Source of the DNA: Nitrospira sp. BO4
GTDB lineage: Bacteria > Nitrospirota > Nitrospiria > Nitrospirales > Nitrospiraceae
Assembly (NCBI GenBank): GCA_030144965.1
Contig: JAMPUU010000021.1
Coordinates: forward strand, 32,746-96,745
Reading direction: 5' to 3'
DNA length: 64,000 nt
In this document: piece after piece, positions 42,080 through 53,093 of the stretch
Layout of the letters: each line of letters opens with the position of its first letter
Numbering within the stretch: position 1 is the stretch's first letter
Program-made: the position numbers and the translations under genes
The notes under the pieces: model-generated
What the model saw: only the letters and a program-made list of their open reading frames with translations
Database searches by the model: none
What the model was told of the DNA's origin: nothing

Positions 42080-42617
42080 ACAGGATCCGTGTGTCGCCGG
42101 AGAGTTGCCCATTCTTGGGCATGGGACCCAAGCCTCCTTCTTCTTCCTGGTCCAGCAAGCGATAGTATCCGCGCATGGCTTGTTCATAGTTCTTGATCGT
42201 CGTCGCGTCTCCCGCCAGAAACTTTGTCAATACTTCCGGATCGGTCCATCCGTGATCGTCGAATACATAAATCACGATCTGTCTGTACCGGCCTCCCGCA
42301 TCGCCCGGGGTCGTGGGATATATCTTCATGCGACCGAAATCCCGTGTCTCATGACCGACCTTCCGGAAACGATTCAGTAACTTTTCAATCTGATCATCGT
42401 GAGTCCCTGACGGGACATCCGTCGCGACGACATGGCCTGACTGAGAACCGACGGTATAGGGAGGAATCGATCGATCGGGACGGCTGAGATACATGCCTCC
42501 CCAGATCAGGGCGAAGGATCCCACAAAGACGGCGAGTCCGAATTTGACGACGATGTCCAGCGGCTTCTTGGCCTTAGGACCGGCAGATGGCATGGGAGAG
42601 GATGCCTGCTGGTGCAT
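42006..42617 (-). CDS. Single-pass membrane hypothetical protein
   Basis: 203 aa (or 195 from the MPSAGPK start). One TM helix at about 24-46 (IVVKFGLAVFVGSFALIWGG), then a periplasmic or extracellular domain with QIEKLLNRFRKVGHETRDFG and RYRQIVIYVFDDHGWTDPEV. No family recognised. It lies 27 bp downstream of gyrA's stop on the same strand and may be read through from that operon; its 3' end overlaps the DUF721 gene by 74 bp. Confidence 0.55.
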   Translation of the reverse strand: MHQQASSPMPSAGPKAKKPLDIVVKFGLAVFVGSFALIWGGMYLSRPDRSIPPYTVGSQSGHVVATDVPSGTHDDQIEKLLNRFRKVGHETRDFGRMKIYPTTPGDAGGRYRQIVIYVFDDHGWTDPEVLTKFLAGDATTIKNYEQAMRGYYRLLDQEEEGGLGPMPKNGQLSGDTRILFKGLVTDPLPVEAEREQGISISPL

Positions 42618-42644
42618 TGAACCTGGCTGCGGGGCCCGGTCAGG

Positions 42645-45122
42645 TTAGGTCTCCGCCGTGCCCTCCGAAGCCGTCTCCTCTCGCTCGACGGCTTCGGCTA
42701 GTCTCGCGACACTCACAACGCGGTCTCCTTCGCCGTCGAGATCCAGAATGCGAACACCTTGGGTATTCCGGCCGATTTCGCGGATATCGTCCACCTTGCA
42801 ACGAAGCACCTTTCCCTGCGCGGCGATCAGCATGATTTCGTCGCCGTCTCGCACTTGCAGGAACCCGACCGCCGGACCGTTTCGCTCTGTCGTCTTCACG
42901 CTGATAATGCCCTTGCCGCCACGGCCTTGAATGCGATATTCGCCCACGGGTGTCCGTTTGCCGTAGCCCCCTTCCGTGACGGTCAAAAGGGAGGTCGTGG
43001 AATCGGGAGTGATGGTTTCCATGCCGATGACTTCATTGCCCTCTTCGAGCGTGATCCCTTTGACCCCATATGCCGTCCGGCCCATCGGTCTCACTTCTTC
43101 TTCTTTAAATCGAATGGTGATGCCCTGGCGAGTCCCCAGAAGGATTTCCCGCTGTCCATCGGTCAGTTGCACGCCGATCAGTCTATCGCCCCCCTCGAGT
43201 CCCAACGCGATGATCCCACCTTGCCTTGGGTTACTGAACGCGGACAGTTCCGTCTTCTTGATGACGCCCTTCTTGGTGCCCATCACGATATACCGGTCGT
43301 CTCGGAATTCTTTCACCGGCAATGTCGCCGTGACTTTTTCATTGCCTGACAGGGCGAGCAGATTGACCAGGGCTTTGCCCTTCGCGGCCCGACTGGCCTC
43401 GGGAATTTCATGGACTTTCAACCAATAGACCTTTCCCGCGTCCGTGAAAAAGAGGAGTGAATCGTGGGTGGAGGCGGTAAAGAGATTCTCGGCGAAGTCT
43501 TCTTCCTTGATCCCCATTCCGATCTTGCCCTTGCCGCCTCGTCGCTGAGCGCGATAGAGGGACGCGGCATTTCGTTTGATGTATCCGGCGTGCGAGATGG
43601 TCACGATCACTTCTTCTTCCGCGATCAGGTCTTCAAGGCTGATCTCCGCCTCTTCTTTGATGATCTGGGTCTTCCGCTCGTCCTTGTAGGCCTCACGAAT
43701 TTCCGTCAGCTCGTCCTGAATGATGTTTCGAACCAGCCCTTGGCTCGCGAGCACGGACTTCAGGTATTCGATCTGTTTCAGCACTTCCTGGTATTCCTCG
43801 ACGAGTTTGGCGCGTTCCAACTGTGTCAGGCGCTGGAGCCGCATGTCCAGGATCGCATTGGCCTGGATCTCGGTGAGGCTGAATTGCCGCATCAAACCGG
43901 CTCTCGCTTCGTCCGGCGATTGTGACCTGCGGATAAGCGCAATCACGGCATCGAGATGGTCGAGCGCGATCTTGAGCCCTTCCAGAATGTGCGCCCGTTC
44001 CTCCGCTTTTCTGAGCTCGAAGGCCGTCCGCCTCACGACGACTTCGCGCCGATGTTCGAGGAAATGATGGAGGATCTGCTTGAGATTCAGAATCTCCGGT
44101 CGATTGTTGACCAAAGCCAGCATGATGACGCCGAAGGTGATTTCGAGCGGGGTATGCTTGTACAGATTGTTCAACACCACCAAGGGGATTTCACCCCGCT
44201 TGAGCTCGATCACCACCCGCACCCCTTCGCGATCCGATGATTCGTCTCGTAGGTCCGAGATGCCCTTGATCCGGTCTTCCTGAACCAGCTCGGCAATCTT
44301 CTTGATCAATGACACCTTGTTGACTTGATAGGGAATCTCCGTGACGATGAGGCGCTCGCGTTCGGTGCGCTCATCGGTCTCCACCGCGACCTTCGCCCTC
44401 AAGGTGAGGAGGCCTCGGCCCGTCTCGTAGGCCTCTTTGATCCCGCTCATGCCGTAGATGAATCCGGCCGTGGGAAAATCAGGCCCCGGGATCTTCTTCA
44501 TCAGCTGGGCGATCGTCACCTCCGGGTTCTCCAACAGAAGGAGCAATCCATCGATGATTTCGGCGATATTGTGCGTCGGGATGTTGGTGGCATAGCCCAC
44601 CGCGATGCCCCCCGCCCCATTGACCAGGAGATTCGGCACCCTGGTCGGTAGCACCAGGGGTTCCTGTAGCGATTCGTCATAGTTTGGGCCGAAATCGACC
44701 GTTTCCTTGTCGATGTCGGCCAGCATCTCTTCGGCCAGTTTGGTCATGCGCGCTTCGGTATAGCGCATGGCGGCCGCTGAGTCGCCGTCCATCGACCCAT
44801 AGTTGCCCTGCCCGTCAACGAGGGGATAGCGCATGTTGAAATCCTGCGCCATCCGCACAAGGGTGTCATAAATGGCCGAGTCACCGTGGGGATGATAATT
44901 GCCCATGATCTCGCCCACGATCTTCGCCGATTTGCGGTAGGCCCGATTGGAGGCGAGACCCATTTCGTTCATACCGAACAAGATGCGGCGATGGACCGGT
45001 TTGAGGCCATCACGAACGTCGGGCAGCGCTCGTCCCACGATGACGCTCATCGCATAGTCGAGGTAAGACGATTTCATCTCGTCTTCGATGGCGATGTGGC
45101 CTAACCGTTCATCAGGAGGCAT
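42645..45122 (-). CDS. gyrA: DNA gyrase subunit A
   Basis: 825 aa. N-terminal DYAMSVIVGRALPDVRDGLK, quinolone region YHPHGDSAIYDTLVRMAQDF (Ser and acidic positions are the sensitive type), catalytic Tyr in AMRYTEARM (about 122), and the GyrA-box QRRGGKGKIG (about 540) that marks a true gyrase able to wrap DNA and supercoil rather than ParC. The C-terminal beta-pinwheel (about 510-810) is complete. It follows gyrB by 82 bp in the dnaA-dnaN-gyrB-gyrA order. Confidence 0.97.
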   Translation of the reverse strand: MPPDERLGHIAIEDEMKSSYLDYAMSVIVGRALPDVRDGLKPVHRRILFGMNEMGLASNRAYRKSAKIVGEIMGNYHPHGDSAIYDTLVRMAQDFNMRYPLVDGQGNYGSMDGDSAAAMRYTEARMTKLAEEMLADIDKETVDFGPNYDESLQEPLVLPTRVPNLLVNGAGGIAVGYATNIPTHNIAEIIDGLLLLLENPEVTIAQLMKKIPGPDFPTAGFIYGMSGIKEAYETGRGLLTLRAKVAVETDERTERERLIVTEIPYQVNKVSLIKKIAELVQEDRIKGISDLRDESSDREGVRVVIELKRGEIPLVVLNNLYKHTPLEITFGVIMLALVNNRPEILNLKQILHHFLEHRREVVVRRTAFELRKAEERAHILEGLKIALDHLDAVIALIRRSQSPDEARAGLMRQFSLTEIQANAILDMRLQRLTQLERAKLVEEYQEVLKQIEYLKSVLASQGLVRNIIQDELTEIREAYKDERKTQIIKEEAEISLEDLIAEEEVIVTISHAGYIKRNAASLYRAQRRGGKGKIGMGIKEEDFAENLFTASTHDSLLFFTDAGKVYWLKVHEIPEASRAAKGKALVNLLALSGNEKVTATLPVKEFRDDRYIVMGTKKGVIKKTELSAFSNPRQGGIIALGLEGGDRLIGVQLTDGQREILLGTRQGITIRFKEEEVRPMGRTAYGVKGITLEEGNEVIGMETITPDSTTSLLTVTEGGYGKRTPVGEYRIQGRGGKGIISVKTTERNGPAVGFLQVRDGDEIMLIAAQGKVLRCKVDDIREIGRNTQGVRILDLDGEGDRVVSVARLAEAVEREETASEGTAET

Positions 45123-45204
45123 TCCGATTAACTCCTCGTTCTCCGTCGAGCGTCATCCGCCGATCGAGTCGTCGAACATCTTGTCCGGTTGGCAAATGAC
45201 ATGT

Positions 45205-47766
<2,562 letters not shown>

Positions 47767-47780
47767 TTAGCAGCATGCTG

Positions 47781-48908
47781 CTAAATCTTAATGGGCATGA
47801 CCACGCACTTGAACCCCGGGCTTTCCGGCTCCTGGATGAGACACGGACTCAGGGGCGTATCCATCTGAAGAGACACCGTGTCCCCGTCCATCACGCTAAA
47901 CGTATCCAAAAGATAACGGGCGTTGAATCCGGTGTTGAGCGCATCACCCTCGTACCGAGCCGGCAATTCTTCAGTCGCTTCTCCATAGTCCGGACTGCTC
48001 GAAAACAGAGTCATCTTGCCGGAAGTGAACGAAACCTTTACTGCGCTGGCCTTGTCCTTGGACAACACCGACACCCGACGCAGCGCGCTTTCCAATTCTG
48101 CCCGGTTCACGCTGATGTGCTTGCCGCTCTCTTTGGGAATCACCTGTTGGTAGTTGGGATAGTTGCCTTCCATCAGCCGTGAGGTCAGCAGCAGACCGCT
48201 CTTGCGGAAGATCATGAGATTCTTGGAGAAGCCGATGAGCGGATCACTATCGCCTCCCTCTTCCAACAGATGTCGAATCTCATGCGCGGCTTTCTTGGGA
48301 ATAATGGCTTTTATTTCCTGCGGTATGCCTTTACTGCCGGCCTTGCCCACTTCCTGCTCCGCCACGGCCAGCCGATGGCCGTCCGTGCCGACTAATCGCA
48401 GGGTGGTTTTCTTGTCGGTCGCAACCAACGTCACCAAAAGGCCGTTCAAGATGTACCTGGCATCGTTATCACCCGCAGCAAAGAGGGTCTTCCGAATCAA
48501 TTCGAGTAGTCCGTCTCCCGAGAGAGGTGTCAGCCCTTCCCGCTCGATCGTCGGCAATGCCGGATACTCGGTGCTGGGAAGTCCCACCACCTTGAATTGG
48601 CTCTTTCCAGCCTGAATAGTGGTCCAGTTGTTGTCCGTGGCCGTCAATTCAATGTCGCCGGGAGGTAATTCCTTCACGATCTCGAACAGCTTACGAGCCG
48701 ATATGGTCACGCCTCCGCTCGTGATCATGGTCGCCTTGTACAGACCTCGCATACCGATTTCGAGGTCTGTCGCAATGATCTCCACCCCATCCTGCCTGGC
48801 TTCCAACAGAATGTTGGACAGTATCGGCATCGTATTGCGTTTCTCCACGACGCCTTGCACCCGTTGGAGACCCGTCAACAGTTCATCTCGCCCAATGCGT
48901 ACTTTCAT
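47781..48908 (-). CDS. dnaN: DNA polymerase III beta subunit (sliding clamp)
   Basis: 375 aa, usual clamp length. Three repeats of the clamp fold: residues 1-120 (LLTGLQRVQGVVEKRNTMPI), 130-250 and 255-375, with the family end SPCLIQEPESPGFKCVVMPI and an MPI/R-type terminus that closes the peptide-binding pocket. It tethers Pol III and binds DnaA-regulating partners. It follows dnaA by 23 bp, so the two are co-transcribed. Confidence 0.97.
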   Translation of the reverse strand: MKVRIGRDELLTGLQRVQGVVEKRNTMPILSNILLEARQDGVEIIATDLEIGMRGLYKATMITSGGVTISARKLFEIVKELPPGDIELTATDNNWTTIQAGKSQFKVVGLPSTEYPALPTIEREGLTPLSGDGLLELIRKTLFAAGDNDARYILNGLLVTLVATDKKTTLRLVGTDGHRLAVAEQEVGKAGSKGIPQEIKAIIPKKAAHEIRHLLEEGGDSDPLIGFSKNLMIFRKSGLLLTSRLMEGNYPNYQQVIPKESGKHISVNRAELESALRRVSVLSKDKASAVKVSFTSGKMTLFSSSPDYGEATEELPARYEGDALNTGFNARYLLDTFSVMDGDTVSLQMDTPLSPCLIQEPESPGFKCVVMPIKI

Positions 48909-48931
48909 GGAGTCCTCTCCCGGCCAACTCG

Positions 48932-50275
48932 TTAGCTTCGAAGAATATGTTCCTTCAATGTTTCGAGCGTCGCATGCAACTCTGTATCAGCCTCCTTGGC
49001 CTTCGCAACCTGTCGGCACGCGTGAATGATGGTCGTATGATCCTTGCCGCCAAATTGTCGTCCGATTTCCGGGTACGATGCGTCGGTGAGTTCGCGACAC
49101 AGATACATCGCAATCTGCCGAGGATGCACAAGGGTTTTGCTCCGGCGACGGGATTTCAGTTCCGTCAATTTGACGTGAAACTGAGAGCACACCGCTTCCT
49201 GAATATCATCCATCGCAACAATCTTCTTCTTGTCGCCGATGAGGTCGCGAAGAACGTTTTTCGCGAGTTCGAGAGTAATGACTTGCCCCGTGAGCGAGGC
49301 GTACGCACCCAATCGAACCAGACTCCCTTCAAGTTCGCGGATATTACTCTTCATCGTGGTGGAGAGGAACTGTATGACATCTTCCGGCAGTTTGACTCCT
49401 TCATCCTCTGATTTCTTCCGCAAGATGGCGATGCGAGTCTCCACATCCGGAGGTTGCAAATCCGCGATCAGCCCCCATTCAAAACGAGACCGCAGGCGTT
49501 CCTCGATATCCGGCATATCCTTGGGAAAGCGATCGCTGGAGAGAACGATCTGTTTGTGCCCCTCGTACAACGCGTTGAACGTATGGAAAAACTCCTCCTG
49601 CGTTCGCTCCTTCCCGACCAGAAATTGAATATCATCGATCATAAGCATATCGATGTGCCGGTAGCGCTTCCGAAGATCCATCATCTTGTCGTAGCGAATG
49701 GAGTTGATCACTTCATTTGTGAACTGCTCGGTCGTCAAATAGGCGATTCGGACATCACTTCTTTCAGCCACATGATTCCCTATCGCGTTCAAGAGGTGGG
49801 TCTTCCCCAAGCCCACCCCTCCGTAGATGAACAGCGGGTTGTACGTCTGACCCGGCTGCTCGGCGACGGCCATGCACGCGGCGTGGGCAAATTGATTCCC
49901 GGCACCGACCACGAAATTTTTAAACGTATACTTCGGGTTCAGCTGGATCCCGCGGCGTGGCCGCGTTTGACTGGTGGTCCTCGAAATGCCTACTGCGCTT
50001 GGAGCCTCGATCGACTGACCAACCGTCTTTTCCACCACCGTAAATGCGATGGCCATTGGTCCAGTCCCGCGAACTGTCGACATGGCTTCTTCCAGGAGAG
50101 ATCCATAATGAGTGTCCAGCCACTCACCGAAGAACTTGTTCGGAACTCCAATGTGGGCGGTCGAGTTTTCAATCCGGTGTAAATGCACCGGTAGAAACCA
50201 CGTATCAAACACCTGCTTTGGAACCTTCGCTAGGATGTACTGCAGAACTTCCTGCCAGACAGCGTCGTTCGTCAT
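48932..50275 (-). CDS. dnaA: Chromosomal replication initiator DnaA
   Basis: 447 aa. Domain I (about 1-80, LQYILAKVPKQVFDTWFLPV), short linker, AAA+ domain with Walker A GGVGLGKTHLLNAIG (about 150), Walker B LMIDDIQFLVGKERTQEEFF, the ISM region and box VII (SNIRELEGSLVRLGAYASL), and domain IV with the DnaA signature GRQFGGKDHTTIIHACRQV (about 405-425). Start at 50275; DnaA-box motifs begin within 30 bp upstream. Confidence 0.97.
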   Translation of the reverse strand: MTNDAVWQEVLQYILAKVPKQVFDTWFLPVHLHRIENSTAHIGVPNKFFGEWLDTHYGSLLEEAMSTVRGTGPMAIAFTVVEKTVGQSIEAPSAVGISRTTSQTRPRRGIQLNPKYTFKNFVVGAGNQFAHAACMAVAEQPGQTYNPLFIYGGVGLGKTHLLNAIGNHVAERSDVRIAYLTTEQFTNEVINSIRYDKMMDLRKRYRHIDMLMIDDIQFLVGKERTQEEFFHTFNALYEGHKQIVLSSDRFPKDMPDIEERLRSRFEWGLIADLQPPDVETRIAILRKKSEDEGVKLPEDVIQFLSTTMKSNIRELEGSLVRLGAYASLTGQVITLELAKNVLRDLIGDKKKIVAMDDIQEAVCSQFHVKLTELKSRRRSKTLVHPRQIAMYLCRELTDASYPEIGRQFGGKDHTTIIHACRQVAKAKEADTELHATLETLKEHILRS

Positions 50276-50606
50276 AAGTGACTCAAATTTCTATACACAG
50301 GCTTATTCACACCTGTGGATAACTATCCGTCTATTGATTCAATTTCGCTGAAAGAAGGCATGCTGCATACCATGTTGCACCCTCACCTGTCGAGTCAGGG
50401 AGTCCGCCCCACGCGACGCTCATTCCGGCCCTCACAGGCTCTTCACACCTTTCAACGCTTCCATACAGAGTGTATCCCCACCTTTATCCATTCTTCCGCA
50501 TCAGAGTTCACGTAACAAAATCAATCGACTACCTCTTATCCTCTTTATTCACTCCGTTACTACTATTCCGACGACTCCTAATTTTCTTTATTACTAAACT
50601 TCGGAG
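50276..50606. other. Probable chromosomal origin oriC
   Basis: 331 gene-free bp next to dnaA with several DnaA-box-like 9-mers: TTATTCACA at 50303-50311 (+), a perfect TTATCCACA at 50314-50322 (-), TTATCCATT at 50484-50492 (+), TTATTCACT at 50545-50553 (+). An AT-rich stretch lies at 50515-50605. On the minus strand 50557-50565 reads TAGTAGTAA, three DnaA-trio-like units beside the TTATTCACT box, a candidate unwinding element. Cumulative GC skew could not be computed. Confidence 0.75.
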
Positions 50607-50828
50607 TCATAGAGTCACAACCTTCTCACTTTTCACCAACACAGCCATCAGTTGCTCGTACGACAATTGCTCCCCATCTTCTAAAGGGAATTCCTTGCTG
50701 GTGCTGATCACCGTTCCCGGAAGAAGGGAGTCCTTGAGGGAAATCATCAGGACAGAACCTTGTTCAGGACAGAGTGACTGTGAAATCGTGTGGAGGGATG
50801 AACGAACCACATACACGACAGATGACAT
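50607..50828 (-). CDS. DsrH/TusB-like small protein
   Basis: 73 aa. The pattern MSSVVYVVRSSLHTISQSLC, GSVLMISLKDSLLPGT, and a short helical tail fits the DsrH/TusB fold (about 90 residues), though no catalytic Cys is obvious apart from one in QSLCPEQG. Assignment rests mainly on being third in a row after DsrE- and DsrF-like genes (13 bp gap). TusBCD hexamers relay sulfur from TusA to MnmA for tRNA 2-thiouridine. Confidence 0.5.
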   Translation of the reverse strand: MSSVVYVVRSSLHTISQSLCPEQGSVLMISLKDSLLPGTVISTSKEFPLEDGEQLSYEQLMAVLVKSEKVVTL

Positions 50829-50841
50829 GAGAATACCTCAC

Positions 50842-51183
50842 TCAAAAAACTAGCGCGCAATCCATAGATCGGAGAAGCGCACTGATAGCTTCGTCTGTTT
50901 CATAGCGGATATGGAAATGACGGCAGAGTGGTGATCGATCGACTGTGTCGTTCAGAATAAAGGGAAGATTCAGGTGTTGGATCGAGGGAAGATACGTTTC
51001 GAGAAGATCGACATCGATAATATCATCCATGGGTTCGGTCAGGAGACGAATAGATTCATGAAGGAGCACGACCGACGTCGTATGAGATCCCGATGCAAGG
51101 CCAAGGGCAATTCGCAACGCCTCCACGGGCCTATGAGTTTTGCGCGGATCTTCTTGAATGACGACAGCGATGTTCTTGGCCAC
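50842..51183 (-). CDS. DsrF/TusC-like protein
   Basis: 113 aa from the GTG at 51183, chosen because it falls 16 bp after the stop of the DsrE-like gene; longer frames overlap that gene. VAKNIAVVIQEDPRKTHRPV then EALRIALGLASGSHTTSVVL match the N-terminal Rossmann-like core of DsrE/F proteins, in which VxxxL(L)H is followed by an acidic region (EPMDDIIDVDLLETYLPSIQ). Likely the TusC/DsrF subunit of a heterohexamer with its two neighbours. Confidence 0.6.
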   Translation of the reverse strand: MAKNIAVVIQEDPRKTHRPVEALRIALGLASGSHTTSVVLLHESIRLLTEPMDDIIDVDLLETYLPSIQHLNLPFILNDTVDRSPLCRHFHIRYETDEAISALLRSMDCALVF

Positions 51184-51199
51184 AGGAGATTCGATGCTC

Positions 51200-51517
51200 T
51201 CAGGTGAATGAGAGGAATGGTGTACAGGTGTCAATGATCCCGGAAAGAACAACGAGGCCGCAGAGAGACATCTTGGGGTCCAGAGCGTCGGTAGATACGT
51301 CATGTTGGCGGCAGCCATACGCACACACAAAAACACGGGCGCCGGAGTATGCCAAGTCTCGGTATGGTTGGGCGTGCATGTTCTTCACGCCTTCATCGAT
51401 GAGGTAGAGGTAGACGTCGTGACCAGCCTCGACAGCTGCCTGGGCAAGTCGAGTGACTGTCGTGGCACTTTCGTCCGACGGAGGCAAGGCCAAGAGGAAA
51501 CCAATTTTACGCTTCAC
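51200..51517 (-). CDS. DsrE/TusD-like protein
   Basis: 105 aa. KRKIGFLLALPPSDESATTV then TRLAQAAVEAGHDVYLYLID is the DsrE N-terminal fold; ARVFVCAYGCRQHDVSTDAL carries the Cys expected at the sulfur-accepting position (TusD Cys78 type). First gene of the DsrE-DsrF-DsrH set, with a 16-bp gap to the second. Located between oriC and hisS. Confidence 0.7.
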   Translation of the reverse strand: MKRKIGFLLALPPSDESATTVTRLAQAAVEAGHDVYLYLIDEGVKNMHAQPYRDLAYSGARVFVCAYGCRQHDVSTDALDPKMSLCGLVVLSGIIDTCTPFLSFT

Positions 51518-51625
51518 CGTGTGAATCCACAGGAATTTATATTAAATATTCAGTAGGTTACAGAATTTGTAGATGGGCAGAGACTAAGAGTTTTTCAGGA
51601 GAAAGTCAACCTGAAAAACCGACCG

Positions 51626-52888
51626 TTACGAGCCGAGGACAAAGGGGTGAATTTCACGGGAGAGAGTTGAAATACCGAGTTCATGCTGTGTCTTCGTGAC
51701 CATGTTACGCAAGAGGGCAGTTCCTTTGGTCGCTTCATCATCTCCGAGAATGAGCGCAAATCGGCAGCCGAGACGATCAGCTTGGCGCAAGTGAGCCTTC
51801 AACGTCGAAGCCCGGAAGTCCGAGACCGCTTGGATTCCGGAATGACGCAGTTCTTCGAGGGTTGAGAGACCGGCTACAGCTCCGAGAGCACCGAACCCCG
51901 CGACATACACAACCACGCGCTCCGGAAGAGCATTCAGTGCAGATTCAGGCAACAACATCGCCATCCGTTCGAGACCGAGAGCGAAACCCACTGCTGGTGT
52001 GCGAGGCCCTCCGAGAGTCTCAACGAGGCCGTCGTAGCGCCCGCCCGCCCCTACGGCGTTTTGCGCACCAAGATTTGTTGCGGTGACCTCGAACGTCGTG
52101 AGGTTATAGTAATCAAGCCCACGAACGAGCCGATGGTTCAAGGAATAAGGGATCTTCGTGACATCGAGGCCGGCCAAGACCTGGGAGAAGTAAGAACGGG
52201 CCGCTTCTGAAAGCGAGTCGGCCAGCCGGGGAGCCGTCTCCGTTATTGCGCGGCACTCGGGAACTTTGCAATCGAGAACCCGGAGCGGATTGGCCTCAAT
52301 ACGGTGTCGGCAATTTGCACAGAGACCGGATTCATGTTGTTTGAGGTACTCAACGAGGTGGGGCCGATACACATCTCGATCGCTGGCATAACCGAGGTTG
52401 TTGATCTCCAGCGTCAGACTAGGGAGACCAAGTTCGCAGAGAATTCGCCACAGAAGGGAAATGACCTCCACATCAGCGCGCGGATCGGCCATCCCCAGGG
52501 ACTCCACGCCGAACTGATGAAATTGGCGGAGGCGCCCTGCTTGAGGCCTTTCGTGCCGAAACATCGGCCCGAAGTAGAAGTACTTCTGGGGGACTGGAAC
52601 TGCCGCGCGGTTGTGCTCGATATAGGCGCGAACAGTTCCGGCAGTCCCTTCAGGACGCAGAGTCAGCGATGTGCCGTCGCGATCCTGGAAGGTGTACATT
52701 TCTTTCTCAACGATGTCCGTCGATGCCCCGATGCTTCTTGCGAATAGGGTCGTGACCTCAAAGATCGGAATGCGGATTTCATGAAACCCATACCGGTCCG
52801 CCCATCGTCTGGCGGTCTCTTCGATGAGACGCCAACGGGGTGTGTCCTCCGGCAACAGATCCTTGACGCCTTTGATGCCTTTGATCAT
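51626..52888 (-). CDS. hisS: Histidyl-tRNA synthetase
   Basis: 420 aa from ATG 52888 (MIKGIKGVKDLLPED); 81 further codons upstream are open but unconserved. Class II motifs: motif 1 RRWADRYGFHEIRIPIFE, motif 2 LRPEGTAGTVRAYIEH and FYFGPMFRHERPQAGRLRQF (typical GPMFRxERPQxGRxRQFHQ), HisA box LVRGLDYYNLTTFEV and motif 3 ALGLERMAML. C-terminal anticodon-binding domain with RVVVYVAGFG. Charges tRNA-His. Monocistronic, divergent from the ThyX-like gene. Confidence 0.96.
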   Translation of the reverse strand: MIKGIKGVKDLLPEDTPRWRLIEETARRWADRYGFHEIRIPIFEVTTLFARSIGASTDIVEKEMYTFQDRDGTSLTLRPEGTAGTVRAYIEHNRAAVPVPQKYFYFGPMFRHERPQAGRLRQFHQFGVESLGMADPRADVEVISLLWRILCELGLPSLTLEINNLGYASDRDVYRPHLVEYLKQHESGLCANCRHRIEANPLRVLDCKVPECRAITETAPRLADSLSEAARSYFSQVLAGLDVTKIPYSLNHRLVRGLDYYNLTTFEVTATNLGAQNAVGAGGRYDGLVETLGGPRTPAVGFALGLERMAMLLPESALNALPERVVVYVAGFGALGAVAGLSTLEELRHSGIQAVSDFRASTLKAHLRQADRLGCRFALILGDDEATKGTALLRNMVTKTQHELGISTLSREIHPFVLGS

Positions 52889-53093
52889 GGGCTTTGGATG
52901 AGATAAAACGTGTGGGTACTCACCATGAAGAATCGTGTACAACAACTCGTGTTGTGCCGGTCTCGGCGGACTATAACGGCGCTTTCTGTGGCAAGTCAAC
53001 GGAGCGAGCTTGCACGACTCTGAATCGAGCGGTATAGTGCGCGGCTTACATAAAATGCAGCATGTGGATGCGTTCTCGTCGTAGAACAGACGT

